Assembly: GCA_016743235.1 (NCBI GenBank)
Contig: VRZD01000029.1
Coordinates: forward strand, 1 to 64,000
Origin: Pantanalinema sp. GBBB05
GTDB lineage: Bacteria > Cyanobacteriota > Cyanobacteriia > Leptolyngbyales > Leptolyngbyaceae
DNA length: 64,000 nucleotides
Reading direction: 5' to 3'
Position 1 is the first letter of the stretch; every line of letters begins with the position of its first letter. Positions 18,267 to 26,364 of the stretch are shown here, piece by piece. The position numbers and the translations under genes are program-made. The notes beneath the pieces were generated by a model that saw nothing but the letters and a program-made list of their open reading frames with translations, ran no database searches and was not told the origin of the DNA.

Positions 18267-18384
18267 TGATAAAGCTCCTGTTGACTACTGTTGTTCCTCG
18301 ATTTCCAGCAATTTGAATCACGGCAAATGCACCACTGACGCAGATAACACGGGCGAGCTGCCCTGACTTGAGGGTGATGACCAT
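18205..18384 (-). CDS. 59-residue hypothetical protein
   Basis: The start ATG at 18,384 shares one base with the stop of the gene upstream (TGATG), which suggests coupled translation. The product is beta-rich (MVITLKSGQLARVICVSGAF...). Its last 20 codons overlap the better-supported 46-residue gene in another frame, so either a real overlap exists or the effective end differs. Unrecognised. Confidence 0.4.
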   Translation of the reverse strand: MVITLKSGQLARVICVSGAFAVIQIAGNRGTTVVNRSFINDTHTTGTSHYRPIPTKVAG

Positions 18385-18788
18385 CACCAGCCATCCTCCA
18401 ATGCTCCAAGGATTAATTCTTCTGTGATTGGCTGACCTGCTTCCCAAGCGGCAAATAGGTTTGTTTCGCCTGAAATCATGCAAAAACCAAATCGCCGCGC
18501 CATTTCAAACAATTCAGCCGCGATCGCTGGGGACATCTTCACAGAATCCCAAAGTAAGTTGCCAACGTGAGAACGATACCCAGCGATCGGTAGCACTCTC
18601 GGACGGGGTGTGTACCCCACCGCAATCTGGTTGCCTTCCAAGTAGCGAAATCCCATTGCAAAGCTATCAAGGTCGGGATATTCCAAATTACCCGACTCGC
18701 AATCAGATAACTGAATCGCGTCAATCTCATGCTTGAAATTTCCATGCTCGTCATTGCAGCAGAGCATCACTTCTATTAGGTCAGGCAT
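18384..18788 (-). CDS. Hypothetical phage protein
   Basis: A 134-residue protein, unrecognised. GGAGG precedes the ATG at 18,788, which lies inside the end of the upstream gene. It contains LEGNQIAVGYTPRPRVLPIAGYRSHVGN-like beta segments and MSPAIAAELFEMARRFGF, a likely helix. It is part of the overlapping early operon. Confidence 0.65.
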   Translation of the reverse strand: MPDLIEVMLCCNDEHGNFKHEIDAIQLSDCESGNLEYPDLDSFAMGFRYLEGNQIAVGYTPRPRVLPIAGYRSHVGNLLWDSVKMSPAIAAELFEMARRFGFCMISGETNLFAAWEAGQPITEELILGALEDGW

Positions 18789-19071
18789 CAATTACGCCTC
18801 CGTTTGGGTCAACTAGCCGAATATCGTTTCTGTCACTTTTCAGCCTGATAAATTGCATTCTGGCGGCATCTTCAGAGGGACACGCAGTGAGCAAATACCA
18901 GCGATCGCAGTATTGATATTCAATTCGCCAGCCAAGGGGAGGAATGGGGTGTTTTGCCGCTGCTTCGATAATGGCGTGAATTGCTGCTTCCCCTTCAGGG
19001 GTTGGAGGATTAGCCCCATTCACATGAGCCACAATGCCTTTATGTTTCATCCAATAACTACGTCTAGCCAT
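18781..19071 (-). CDS. Hypothetical phage protein
   Basis: A 96-residue basic protein with no family recognised. A central EAAIHAIIEAAAKHPIPP helix precedes a strand-rich part (WRIEYQYCDRWYLLTACPSEDAA). It overlaps the next gene by eight bases and starts three bases after the previous stop. Confidence 0.65.
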   Translation of the reverse strand: MARRSYWMKHKGIVAHVNGANPPTPEGEAAIHAIIEAAAKHPIPPLGWRIEYQYCDRWYLLTACPSEDAARMQFIRLKSDRNDIRLVDPNGGVIDA

Positions 19072-19074
19072 AGT

Positions 19075-19446
19075 TCACCCCGCCTGTTGTCGTCGCTGCT
19101 TTGCTCTTTCGTTTGCGCCCTGCTTATAGATGCGCTGGCACTCCACGCACATACCAGCCCCATACCTGCCATCCGATCGCGAGTGCCTTAAAGATTTATC
19201 CATTCCGTTGTACCGATGTCCCCGCTTGCACAAGGAGCCAATGTGATATCCAAATTGCTCATGCAGTTCCGGGCTTCGGTGAACCTCCAACAGCGTCGGG
19301 AAGTCGGTTTTCTTGCGGATTTTTGCCAGGTGAGAACGGACGGTGTTGTATTTCAGTCCTATGGTTGCCGCGATCGCTTTCACTCCAAGCCCTTGATTTG
19401 CTAAAGCTGCAATCCGCTGTTCCGTTGCTGTTAATTCTCTGCTCAT
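19075..19446 (-). CDS. LuxR/GerE-type HTH protein with C-terminal zinc motif
   Basis: A 123-residue protein. The N-terminus (LTATEQRIAALANQGLGVKAIAATIGLKYNTVRSHLAKI) is a clear GerE helix-turn-helix without any receiver or ligand domain. The C-terminus carries CKRGHRY and CVECQR, a CxxGH...CxxC zinc-knuckle arrangement common in phage DNA-binding proteins. It may regulate phage genes or act on DNA. Its start overlaps the stop of the ASCH gene by four bases. Confidence 0.7.
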   Translation of the reverse strand: MSRELTATEQRIAALANQGLGVKAIAATIGLKYNTVRSHLAKIRKKTDFPTLLEVHRSPELHEQFGYHIGSLCKRGHRYNGMDKSLRHSRSDGRYGAGMCVECQRIYKQGANERAKQRRQQAG

Positions 19447-19958
19447 CAGCGATCGCCTCCAACGCCACTCAATACCTTTTCAGCAACCTCTGCTTCTAGC
19501 CACCTCAGTCCCTGCCTTCCTTTGTGGGGGATTGGCTGAGGTAGGGCGATAATGTTTGCCAGCTGCCAAGCGTAACGCCCGTGCGACCAGTCACCCACCG
19601 CCCGTTCCAAGTCGGAAACGCTATCGATCGCTCTTGCATAGGAGTGAACCCGCCCCTGTCTAGGGTCAATCATCTCCAGGCAATCAGCCAAGTCAGCAAT
19701 GGCAACGATGCAGCCCAAGGGGTATGAGGCGATTTTGCGATACCACTGCTCAGGACTCCGTTCTGGGCGAGCATTGTGCAGCGCAACTGCAATGCTAGTA
19801 ATTGAGCCATCCTTATCTGACATTGGACGGGCAGCGGCATGAATCACCAACTTACCCCGATAGGGTGTGTGCCAACTCCGTGTCTCATACAGCTTAAAAC
19901 CGCCAGGAATTAGACTCGCCCAAGGCTGCCATAGCGAAATAATCCTCATTTCAGCCAT
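19446..19958 (-). CDS. ASCH-domain protein
   Basis: A 170-residue protein. The N-terminus MRIISLWQPWASLIPGGFKLYETR is the signature of ASCH domains, which have a PUA-like fold that binds modified or structured nucleic acid. GKLVIHAAA and PLGCIVAIADLADC are further conserved strands. GGAGGGG lies eight bases before the ATG at 19,958. The cellular target is unknown; roles in RNA binding or nucleoside modification are known in the wider family. Confidence 0.8.
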   Translation of the reverse strand: MAEMRIISLWQPWASLIPGGFKLYETRSWHTPYRGKLVIHAAARPMSDKDGSITSIAVALHNARPERSPEQWYRKIASYPLGCIVAIADLADCLEMIDPRQGRVHSYARAIDSVSDLERAVGDWSHGRYAWQLANIIALPQPIPHKGRQGLRWLEAEVAEKVLSGVGGDR

Positions 19959-19960
19959 CT

Positions 19961-20227
19961 TTAGAACCCCTCCAATTTCTTTTCCAGCGGTGCAAACTTC
20001 TCATCAATCAATTCATCGGTTCGCTCCCAAACATCAGGCAGATTCAATCCTTCTAACCTCAATCGAGAATCCAGGTAAAGGCGGTAAATGATTTCTTCAC
20101 CCCGCCATCGTTGCTCTAATAATTGCTCCTGGTTTGCGTCGCAGTTTACCTTTTCCTGGTAGTAGCGATCGCTGACTAGCCACGCCAGATATTCATGCTC
20201 ACTACCGACGGGATAAGTGTTTAGCAT
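19961..20227 (-). CDS. Hypothetical phage protein
   Basis: An 88-residue acidic, probably helical protein (MLNTYPVGSEHEYLAWLVSD...). Its ATG shares one base with the previous stop (TGATG at 20,227), pointing to coupled translation. No family recognised. Confidence 0.6.
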   Translation of the reverse strand: MLNTYPVGSEHEYLAWLVSDRYYQEKVNCDANQEQLLEQRWRGEEIIYRLYLDSRLRLEGLNLPDVWERTDELIDEKFAPLEKKLEGF

Positions 20228-20418
20228 CACAACCACTTAGCCTTCAATTCAGCAACCTTAAACCGTAGCGATTCACGGAATTGAGCACTCAGGTTCCTAT
20301 TGTTTGCTAACTCTTCCGCCTCAGGGATAGCCTTACGCTGCTCCTCCTCTCCCAGTGTTCCATTTAGCCGTTCTTTCAGGGCTTGATACTGCTGAATTGC
20401 GTCATCAACACCGCTCAT
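20227..20418 (-). CDS. Small helical hypothetical protein
   Basis: A 63-residue protein predicted nearly all alpha (IQQYQALKERLNGTLGEEE, EAEELANNRNLSAQFRESL). It starts eight bases after the nuclease-like gene. Unrecognised. Confidence 0.6.
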   Translation of the reverse strand: MSGVDDAIQQYQALKERLNGTLGEEEQRKAIPEAEELANNRNLSAQFRESLRFKVAELKAKWL

Positions 20419-20426
20419 AAATCACC

Positions 20427-20897
20427 TCAATTTAGATAAATCTGCTGCTCAGAAATCGCTTCTAATTCGGTCACTGGAACGAGTAGACCGATGGTTTTGT
20501 AGCCAGGATTTGGAACCTCAACGGAGCGAAATTTAGTGACCCAAAACGGCAGGTTTGCCCTAATAACTGGCGGCTGAATTATCAATAGTTTGCCGCCTAG
20601 ATTTGGGAGGTAATACAGCAACCTATCCGCTGCGCAAGTATGCGCCCATCCGAGTGTCTTTGTTCGGTCGTTTTTGACGGTTTCAAGGAAACAGTTGCCA
20701 GACTGATAGAGGTCGGTTTTAACCTCAAAGGTTCGCTCCTCTCCGGTTGTTTTGTGGAAGGCTAAATAATCAATTCCCAGCTCAACCTCTTGAGGGACAA
20801 GGGCATGAATTAGCTGCCATTCCTGCGAGAGATAGTCATGGACTTTTCGTTCGCCCGCCTGCCCCACGGCTAACTGGGCATAGAAGTCGTAAGTCAT
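20427..20897 (-). CDS. PD-(D/E)XK-like nuclease, putative
   Basis: A 156-residue protein. QAGERKVHDYL, then ELGIDYLAF, then TFEVKTD about 20 residues later match the E...GxDyxx...E-x-K core of the PD-(D/E)XK nuclease fold used by Holliday-junction resolvases and phage recombination nucleases. Overall length also fits. It sits in the replication and recombination region of the early operon and overlaps the upstream gene by four bases. Substrate not evident. Confidence 0.6.
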   Translation of the reverse strand: MTYDFYAQLAVGQAGERKVHDYLSQEWQLIHALVPQEVELGIDYLAFHKTTGEERTFEVKTDLYQSGNCFLETVKNDRTKTLGWAHTCAADRLLYYLPNLGGKLLIIQPPVIRANLPFWVTKFRSVEVPNPGYKTIGLLVPVTELEAISEQQIYLN

Positions 20898-21418
20898 GCC
20901 TCACCCCCGCCTCCGAACAAATCCATTTGGGCGCGTTTACCATCGAGACACGCGATCGCTTCATCAATCAGCCTGTCAATCTGTCGTTTTTCACGTGTCA
21001 GAAATTCGGCACTGAGGTAAGGGGTGTTGACGACTATTGCCAAGCCGTCGTATTCGAGTTTGCGTTGCATGGTGATGGTTAGCCCAATCCCTTCCGATGA
21101 GTGCTTGATAGAAACCCCAGACACTATCGCTTTGTCCCAAGCCTCCTCATCTAATCCAACGACCTCGATCGCTATCCCTCGAAAATAGTTCAAGGCATCT
21201 TGAAAGTCAGGATGAATCTGACTGAAGAATGGCATTTCACAATGCTCAACTTCGTGATTTTTGGAGGCGCGATCGTACTTGAGCAGTGATGCATCCTTAG
21301 CCGAAATCTTGATTTTCGTAATGTAAATATCTGGCGAGGGGTCATCCATTGGAATGGTGATTGTTTCCATTGGCTTCATCCCGCTAGCAAGGCTCTCAAC
21401 CGCTTTAGTTTTAGGCAT
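20894..21418 (-). CDS. Hypothetical phage protein with clamp-binding-like tail
   Basis: A 174-residue protein, unrecognised as a family. It is beta-rich (ITIPMDDPSPDIYITKIKISAKD, GIGLTITMQRKLEYDGLAIVV in pieces) with a helical C-terminus (REKRQIDRLIDEAIACLDGKR). It ends in QMDLFGGGGEA, in which QMDLF matches the QLxLF consensus for binding the DNA polymerase sliding clamp. That suggests a replication accessory role; this is inference. Confidence 0.6.
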   Translation of the reverse strand: MPKTKAVESLASGMKPMETITIPMDDPSPDIYITKIKISAKDASLLKYDRASKNHEVEHCEMPFFSQIHPDFQDALNYFRGIAIEVVGLDEEAWDKAIVSGVSIKHSSEGIGLTITMQRKLEYDGLAIVVNTPYLSAEFLTREKRQIDRLIDEAIACLDGKRAQMDLFGGGGEA

Positions 21419-21421
21419 GAT

Positions 21422-22720
21422 TTACTCTCCAAACATTCCAGGACTTAACACTTGACCTATCTGCCCTATCTCGCAGTAGGAATAGAAAAATCTATCTACC
21501 TCTGAGCCGAAATAGAACACAACGGAACCAAAAAATGAGGCGCCATTTACATCGGATTCAGGGCATTCAAACTTGACCGCTTTGCTCACGAAACAGTAAG
21601 CAGTACAGGCTTCTAGTAATCGCTGAAACCATTCCGGGCGACAATCACACTTGACCAACGTGAGCGCTGATTTGACATTTCCTGACTCGTATTCTGCAAG
21701 CAACTTTTCAACCCATTTCCCCATAACAGATTGCAGTTTGCCGTCAGGGGTTCGATCGCTGTAGGGAAAATTAGACCAGAGCGTTTCTGCCTCCCATTTC
21801 CGAGCAAGCCCATCCTGCTCCCGTGTGAATATTTGCTTGCAAGGAATCGGGGATTCCGCATAACTGGCAGGGTCAAGGTCGAATTGCTCAACTCCAAAGC
21901 ATTCCAGTCCAGCTTTCCAGAGGAATTCAGGGGTGTAGCGATCGCAGCTCTTAGCCGACGCAATCACACCCGCCGGATGAGCAACTGGAGGTCCTGACAA
22001 TTTGTCAGAACTTAGATTGGCGATCGCTGTGTCCGGCTCCGAATTATTAACAGAAGCGGGTTTTGGGATTCCCTGTCTTGGGTTTTGTCCACTGGTCTGG
22101 CGATCGAGGGCAGGCTTATACTTTTTCTGCCACTTCTCCCAAGCCTCCTCCCGACTGCGAAACGTTGCCGAGAATGCCAATCGCTCGGATTCAACGGCGA
22201 TTCCTCTACCCCAATCCTTAACCGCTCCAATCTGGGCATAGAGCGCTTTCAGTTCTGCCCATGCTGGGGGGACTAAATCCCCAATCAATTCTCCTCGGCT
22301 CTCAATCGCCTCTAAATCGGGTTGAGCGTCCGAGACATCATCGGAAGTGGTAATCGTGTCTTCCTGGGGCGATTTTTGGGCACTGAGGCGAGGAACGGAT
22401 AGAGCATCCAATGCCGCAGTCAGGGTTAAATCCGTCAGCGTGACGTTTTTGGATTCAGCGATCGCAGCTAATTCGTCCCGGCGTTTGTGAAATCTCAGCG
22501 ATCGCTGAGCGCGAGTCGGGTTGATTTTCTGGTCTGCCAGATAAGTTTCCCAACCGCCGTGTCCAACCTCGGCTTTTTTGGCTGCCAGGGATTGACCCAG
22601 CAGGAGGTAGAGGGACAAGAGGCTGCGATCGACGGCTTCCCGTGTTCCCTCCGCCTCGGTAATTTGGGCGTTGAGTTCTTTGATGGTGCGATCGGTGGTT
22701 TCAATGCTGGCTGCAATCAT
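21422..22720 (-). CDS. Phage Dam-like adenine methyltransferase with DUF3102-like N-terminus
   Basis: A 432-residue protein from the ATG at 22,720, with AGAGGA eight bases before it and an ATGA overlap with the preceding gene. Residues about 20-90 resemble DUF3102 (LYLLLGQSLAAKKAEVGHGGWETYL). The C-terminal part (about 255-430) resembles phage Dam-type N6-adenine methyltransferases: DRYTPEFLWKAGLECFG, FDLDPAS, DGLARKWE, then LWSNFPYSD where NPPY would be expected. A proline is therefore replaced by phenylalanine in the catalytic motif. A copy of the dispersed repeat is translated in frame as KNVTLTDL near residue 93-100. Confidence 0.7.
   Translation of the reverse strand: MIAASIETTDRTIKELNAQITEAEGTREAVDRSLLSLYLLLGQSLAAKKAEVGHGGWETYLADQKINPTRAQRSLRFHKRRDELAAIAESKNVTLTDLTLTAALDALSVPRLSAQKSPQEDTITTSDDVSDAQPDLEAIESRGELIGDLVPPAWAELKALYAQIGAVKDWGRGIAVESERLAFSATFRSREEAWEKWQKKYKPALDRQTSGQNPRQGIPKPASVNNSEPDTAIANLSSDKLSGPPVAHPAGVIASAKSCDRYTPEFLWKAGLECFGVEQFDLDPASYAESPIPCKQIFTREQDGLARKWEAETLWSNFPYSDRTPDGKLQSVMGKWVEKLLAEYESGNVKSALTLVKCDCRPEWFQRLLEACTAYCFVSKAVKFECPESDVNGASFFGSVVFYFGSEVDRFFYSYCEIGQIGQVLSPGMFGE
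22428..22452 (+). repeat. Dispersed palindromic repeat, translated
   Basis: AAATCCGTCA, GCG, TGACGTTTTT lies inside the methyltransferase coding sequence and is translated as KNVTLTDL on the minus strand. Confidence 0.8.
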
Positions 22721-23328
22721 GGCTGAATCCTCTTGAAGCTGACGACCCACACCCACGGATTGCTATCCCACGGGTAAGTTTTACCGTTGATTGACTGCCA
22801 CAGACCCAAGAACGCATCTTTGGGCTGGTATTGGTAGCCAACTTGAATCACTCCCTCCGCTGCTGCATCTGAATTCGTGATGCTTTGCAACCGCTCAACT
22901 CGGACATCGGTCACTTCTAGCGTGATTCGGGAAGCCCAACGGGGCATGAAGATGGACGGTCTTTTTTCGTAAGCAGTTGAAATTCCATCGTGACCAGAAA
23001 AATTCGGCTCGCTGGCGACATAGCGCACATCCGCCCAATTACTCGAAGACAGGTCAACAGAGTGGTAGTAGGTTTTCTGTTCAACCTCGCTCCAGTCCGA
23101 GTCAAGTTCAATCCAGAATGTTTCTTTTACCCACAAGCGATCGCCAGGTTTCCCATACTTGCACTTGTCGAGATTGGTCAATGCATGAGCTTGCAGGCTG
23201 TCATCAGAAGGGTCAAACGGCGGTAATTTGACAACTCTACGGGTTTGAGTTTTCCTGTCCTCCAGAATTGCCTGAACCATTGGAGCGGAGAATAGGATAG
23301 GACGTTCTTTAACTTCTGTTGCAATCAT
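22717..23328 (-). CDS. ASCH/PUA-like phage protein
   Basis: A 203-residue protein from the ATG at 23,328, which overlaps the previous stop (ATGA). RPILFSAPMVQAILEDRKTQTRRV, followed by KPGDRLWVKETFW and RITLEVTDVRVERLQSI, is a pattern common to phage ASCH-like proteins. The molecular role is unknown. It is the second ASCH-type gene in this operon, and both lie near a methyltransferase. An open frame continues upstream to 23,610, but it overlaps two other genes and is not used. Confidence 0.6.
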   Translation of the reverse strand: MIATEVKERPILFSAPMVQAILEDRKTQTRRVVKLPPFDPSDDSLQAHALTNLDKCKYGKPGDRLWVKETFWIELDSDWSEVEQKTYYHSVDLSSSNWADVRYVASEPNFSGHDGISTAYEKRPSIFMPRWASRITLEVTDVRVERLQSITNSDAAAEGVIQVGYQYQPKDAFLGLWQSINGKTYPWDSNPWVWVVSFKRIQP

Positions 23329-23513
23329 TTTTCGCCAATCCTCACTAGTTGCTGCGTGTGCCAGTAGGCTGTTGCGCCTGTCGAGAGAACCACCAGTTGA
23401 GCCATTTCGTTGCCGCTCAGGTTTTCCGGGATAATCCGGGTGACGCGGAAGATTCGGGAGGGGTCGGCTTTCAGGTGGCAGCGATCGCCGATCCGAATCA
23501 AGCCTGTTGCCAT
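23325..23513 (-). CDS. Small hypothetical protein (SH3-like?)
   Basis: A 62-residue, strand-rich protein: GLIRIGDRCHLKADPSRIFRV...QLVVLSTGATAYWHTQQLVRI. The G-D-x-V/C spacing and five short strands suggest a small barrel such as KOW or SH3, but I do not recognise a family. It overlaps genes on both sides. Confidence 0.55.
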   Translation of the reverse strand: MATGLIRIGDRCHLKADPSRIFRVTRIIPENLSGNEMAQLVVLSTGATAYWHTQQLVRIGEK

Positions 23514-23887
23514 CTCTGCCCATCCCAGATGAAACGAAGGTGAACCCGTCCCGGAGCGATGACGACTTGGGTAACGCGAGTGATGGTATAGACCGCTGCC
23601 AACAACTCATAAACCATGCGAGGTTGGCGAACTAGCTTAGGCTGCTGCTCACAGCTCACAACCAACATTCCGCCAATGTCATCCGTCCAGTGCCACATGA
23701 ACGCGGTATGTAGTAGGGCAATCCGGGTGATGGGGTTGCAAATGTGGAGGATGACCTCCCGTGTTTCGGACTGGACATCTGTGCATTGGGATAGGTCGTA
23801 TTGGAGGCGACGGAAGTCCGCGATCGCTTCTAACTCACGAGATAGGGCAAAAAGGCTCAAATCCGATTCGCTGGTATCTTGGCTCAT
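23498..23887 (-). CDS. Hypothetical phage protein
   Basis: A 129-residue protein, unrecognised. An N-terminal helix (LFALSRELEAIADFRRLQYDL) precedes a strand-rich C-terminus (VTQVVIAPGRVHLRFIWDGQRW). Overlaps the following gene by 16 bases. Confidence 0.6.
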   Translation of the reverse strand: MSQDTSESDLSLFALSRELEAIADFRRLQYDLSQCTDVQSETREVILHICNPITRIALLHTAFMWHWTDDIGGMLVVSCEQQPKLVRQPRMVYELLAAVYTITRVTQVVIAPGRVHLRFIWDGQRWQQA

Positions 23888-23944
23888 AATTTTGGTTTCT
23901 GTTGGTCTACGGGTCGATTTTTGGGGTGTGGTGAAAGATTTTGA

Positions 23945-24802
23945 TTAGGCGGGCATCTGCCGAAGTTGGAGGTCGGCGGGAAAGATTTCGAGGTCGTTAT
24001 GCTTGCCAGTCCCCCTAGCCTCTAGCCCTGCCGGACGACTGCCCAACTGCTTGACGAACACGGGAACTTGAGCGGTAGTGCATTGCTGGACAACGGAGCG
24101 AATCCATTCGACGTTGCAGGGTCTCGCTTTGGATCCAGATTCACCGCCAACAATCGTCCAGTTGATTTGACTGTCAGGCGATGTCCCCACGATCGCGTCC
24201 CCATTCAAAAATCCCGAGGATTCAGAGTGCATGACGACCACCGGACGCAGCCATTTAGCCAAGTCGATCGCTTCCAGTAATGGTTCGCAACTCAGGAACC
24301 GGATAGCAGCAGGAGTTCTCAGCAATAGCGGGATTCTGGTGTCTGCTGCCTTCTGGTTTTCAACGGTCACGCCTAGCCAAACATTAGGGAGAGGCAGCTT
24401 GATTTGATAGCTGCCACTTGGCATGGGCAGGTCAGCGGCTTTTATCAGTCGTCGCAAGTCTAAGCGATCGCAGTATTGCTGCATCCGTTCCGGTCGTTTG
24501 GTCAGCACTTGGTAAGTGTGCTGCGGGGTCAACGCCATAACCGCAAAAACTTGGTCTAGTTGCTCATCCGTCACCGACTCGTGGAACAGGTCACTCATGC
24601 TGTTCACAAACACGGTGCGAGGTTTGCGCCATTTCAAGGGTTGCTCTAGGCGCTCTGGATGGAATTGCACATCGGTAAATTTCCGCTCTCCCCAGAACCG
24701 CTTGGCAATATCAGCGGCGTAGCAGTGGGCACAGCCAGGGCTGATTTTGTTGCAGCCAGTTACTGGGTTCCATGTCTCCTGGGTCCATTCGATGGTGGTC
24801 AT
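23945..24802 (-). CDS. Phage Gp37/Gp68 family protein (DUF5131)
   Basis: A 285-residue protein. The N-terminus TTIEWTQETWNPVTGC and cysteines C17, C24 and C27 (C-x6-C-x2-C) are the signature of DUF5131/Gp37-Gp68 proteins. These resemble radical-SAM enzymes and may bind an iron-sulfur cluster. VFVNSMSDLFHE, LTKRPERM and WLGVTVENQ are further family motifs. The reaction has not been established. It is frequent in phages and mobile elements. Overlaps the upstream gene by four bases. Confidence 0.85.
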   Translation of the reverse strand: MTTIEWTQETWNPVTGCNKISPGCAHCYAADIAKRFWGERKFTDVQFHPERLEQPLKWRKPRTVFVNSMSDLFHESVTDEQLDQVFAVMALTPQHTYQVLTKRPERMQQYCDRLDLRRLIKAADLPMPSGSYQIKLPLPNVWLGVTVENQKAADTRIPLLLRTPAAIRFLSCEPLLEAIDLAKWLRPVVVMHSESSGFLNGDAIVGTSPDSQINWTIVGGESGSKARPCNVEWIRSVVQQCTTAQVPVFVKQLGSRPAGLEARGTGKHNDLEIFPADLQLRQMPA

Positions 24803-24972
24803 AGTTCGTCGCTCTTAGTGTTGGGTTGTCCGTGGTTGGCAATTTTGTCGGCATTTCGCCTGAATGCCATTTCGAGGTTGTAGAAACACATGGGGTGGTA
24901 GGGGAGTCCGCCGTTGTAGGTGTAGACCCGCCCTAGAATCAGGTCGCAGCAGTAGACGCATTTATGAGCCAT
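24799..24972 (-). CDS. 57-residue zinc-finger-like protein
   Basis: From the ATG at 24,972 the protein reads MAHKCVYCCDLILGRVYTYN, then a PYHPMC segment. CxxC plus His/Cys could bind one zinc. It starts inside the last codons of the helicase gene and its stop overlaps the next start (ATGA), so it fits the tightly packed operon. Confidence 0.6.
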   Translation of the reverse strand: MAHKCVYCCDLILGRVYTYNGGLPYHPMCFYNLEMAFRRNADKIANHGQPNTKSDEL

Positions 24973-26362
24973 ACGTCCTCGCTGGTTGCAGGTTTTGAAA
25001 GCGGGTGAATTGCGGTTCAAACAACAGGCGAACAGGTCCGGTTCTGCCGTGTCGGTTTTTCTCAACCAAAACCTCTGCAATCCCTCTGTCTGGCGTGTCG
25101 GGATTGTGCCGTTCGTCCCGGTACAACATCAGGATTAGGTCTGCATCCTGCTCGATCGCTCCGCTGCCTCTCAAGTCCTTGGCTTTTGGTCGCTTGTTCG
25201 CCTGTCCTTCCACCTCGCGATTGAGCTGGGATAGCAGCATCACGGGACACTTCAGTTTTCGCGCCATCTGCTTGCACTCACGGGTGATTCTGCCCAGCTC
25301 CTTCACCTCGTTATCGCTGGAACCATCCAGCATCAAGTGCAGGTAATCAATGCAAATCAGTCCAATCCTCCGGGGCGGCTTATCGGGGTTAGCACGGCTG
25401 ATTGCATCCAGTTCAGATTGCTTTTGGTGGCACCGGCTGATGATGTTAGCGGTTGAGATGCACTGCGATTCATCAATCCAGATTCCCGCCTCACTGACAT
25501 TCGCGATCGCATAGGCAATCGTCTCCCATTCGTCTGGGTGAATCCGCACCTCACTCAAGCGATCGCTCTCAATGCGGGTTTCAGCCGACAGAATCCTTCG
25601 CCCAATCTCACCGCCTGACATTTCCAGGGAGAACAGCATTGCGTCTGCCCCTTGAGCGGCAACATTTCGCAGGACATTGACTGTTAGAGCGGTCTTCCCG
25701 TCCCCTGGTCTACCACCAACAATGACAAGGTTTTCAGGCTTTAACCCCCCGGTCATTTTGTCGAGTTCAGTAAACCCTGTTGGGACTCCGACTGCCGCCT
25801 GTCCCGCCTCAACTGCCTGCATCCGGTTAAATTCTTCGTGCAGAATTTCTGAGATGTGGCGCAATCCTCGCTCTTGGGCAGCCGCAGTCAGGCTAAACAC
25901 CTGGCTTTGGGCATGTTCAATGATGTCATCCCAGTTTTTATTGGGGTCAAGAGCAGCGGACTCCATCTCACGCGCTACCTGAATTACCCGCCGCGCCTTC
26001 CAGAACTCGATCAGCGTGTTAATCCGGTTGTCGATATTGACCGCGTGAACAATGCAGTCTATGAGTTGGCAAAGCCGCCGGTTCCCGCCAATTCCTTCGA
26101 GCAGTCCTCGCTTACTTAGCCAAATTGACACACTGGTTAGGTCATTCGGTTGCTGTTGGGAGTGCAGCGCAATGATGGCTTGAGCAATAGTTTGATGGGC
26201 ATTAACGTAGAACAGCTCTGACTTGAACTGCCCTGCCACCCGAATAATGGCATTTTGGTCAAACAGCAGCATCCCTAGCGCTTCCTCCTCGGCTTCGATG
26301 CTGTGGGGCAGAATTTTGGCGGTTCTGCCACGGGGGGCTTCTCGTAAATCCCGTTGATACAT
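24962..26362 (-). CDS. dnaB: Replicative DNA helicase DnaB
   Basis: A 466-residue hexameric helicase that would unwind the element's origin. The N-terminal primase-interacting domain (PHSIEAEEEALGMLLFD...) is followed by the RecA-like domain. Walker A is GGRPGDGKTAL (about residues 215-225), with FSLEMSGGEIGRR, Walker B GLICIDYLHLM, and LLSQLNREVEGQANKRPKAKDLRGSG. Length matches chromosomal DnaB. It follows the initiator gene by two bases, so origin, initiator and helicase are encoded together. Confidence 0.95.
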   Translation of the reverse strand: MYQRDLREAPRGRTAKILPHSIEAEEEALGMLLFDQNAIIRVAGQFKSELFYVNAHQTIAQAIIALHSQQQPNDLTSVSIWLSKRGLLEGIGGNRRLCQLIDCIVHAVNIDNRINTLIEFWKARRVIQVAREMESAALDPNKNWDDIIEHAQSQVFSLTAAAQERGLRHISEILHEEFNRMQAVEAGQAAVGVPTGFTELDKMTGGLKPENLVIVGGRPGDGKTALTVNVLRNVAAQGADAMLFSLEMSGGEIGRRILSAETRIESDRLSEVRIHPDEWETIAYAIANVSEAGIWIDESQCISTANIISRCHQKQSELDAISRANPDKPPRRIGLICIDYLHLMLDGSSDNEVKELGRITRECKQMARKLKCPVMLLSQLNREVEGQANKRPKAKDLRGSGAIEQDADLILMLYRDERHNPDTPDRGIAEVLVEKNRHGRTGPVRLLFEPQFTRFQNLQPARTYGS

Positions 26363-26364
26363 GA

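Noticed and set aside
22977..23610. Several frames on both strands around the ASCH-like gene, and its apparent 94-residue N-terminal extension
   Set aside because: The extension overlaps two better-supported genes. The ATG at 23,328 overlaps the preceding stop, as elsewhere in the operon.
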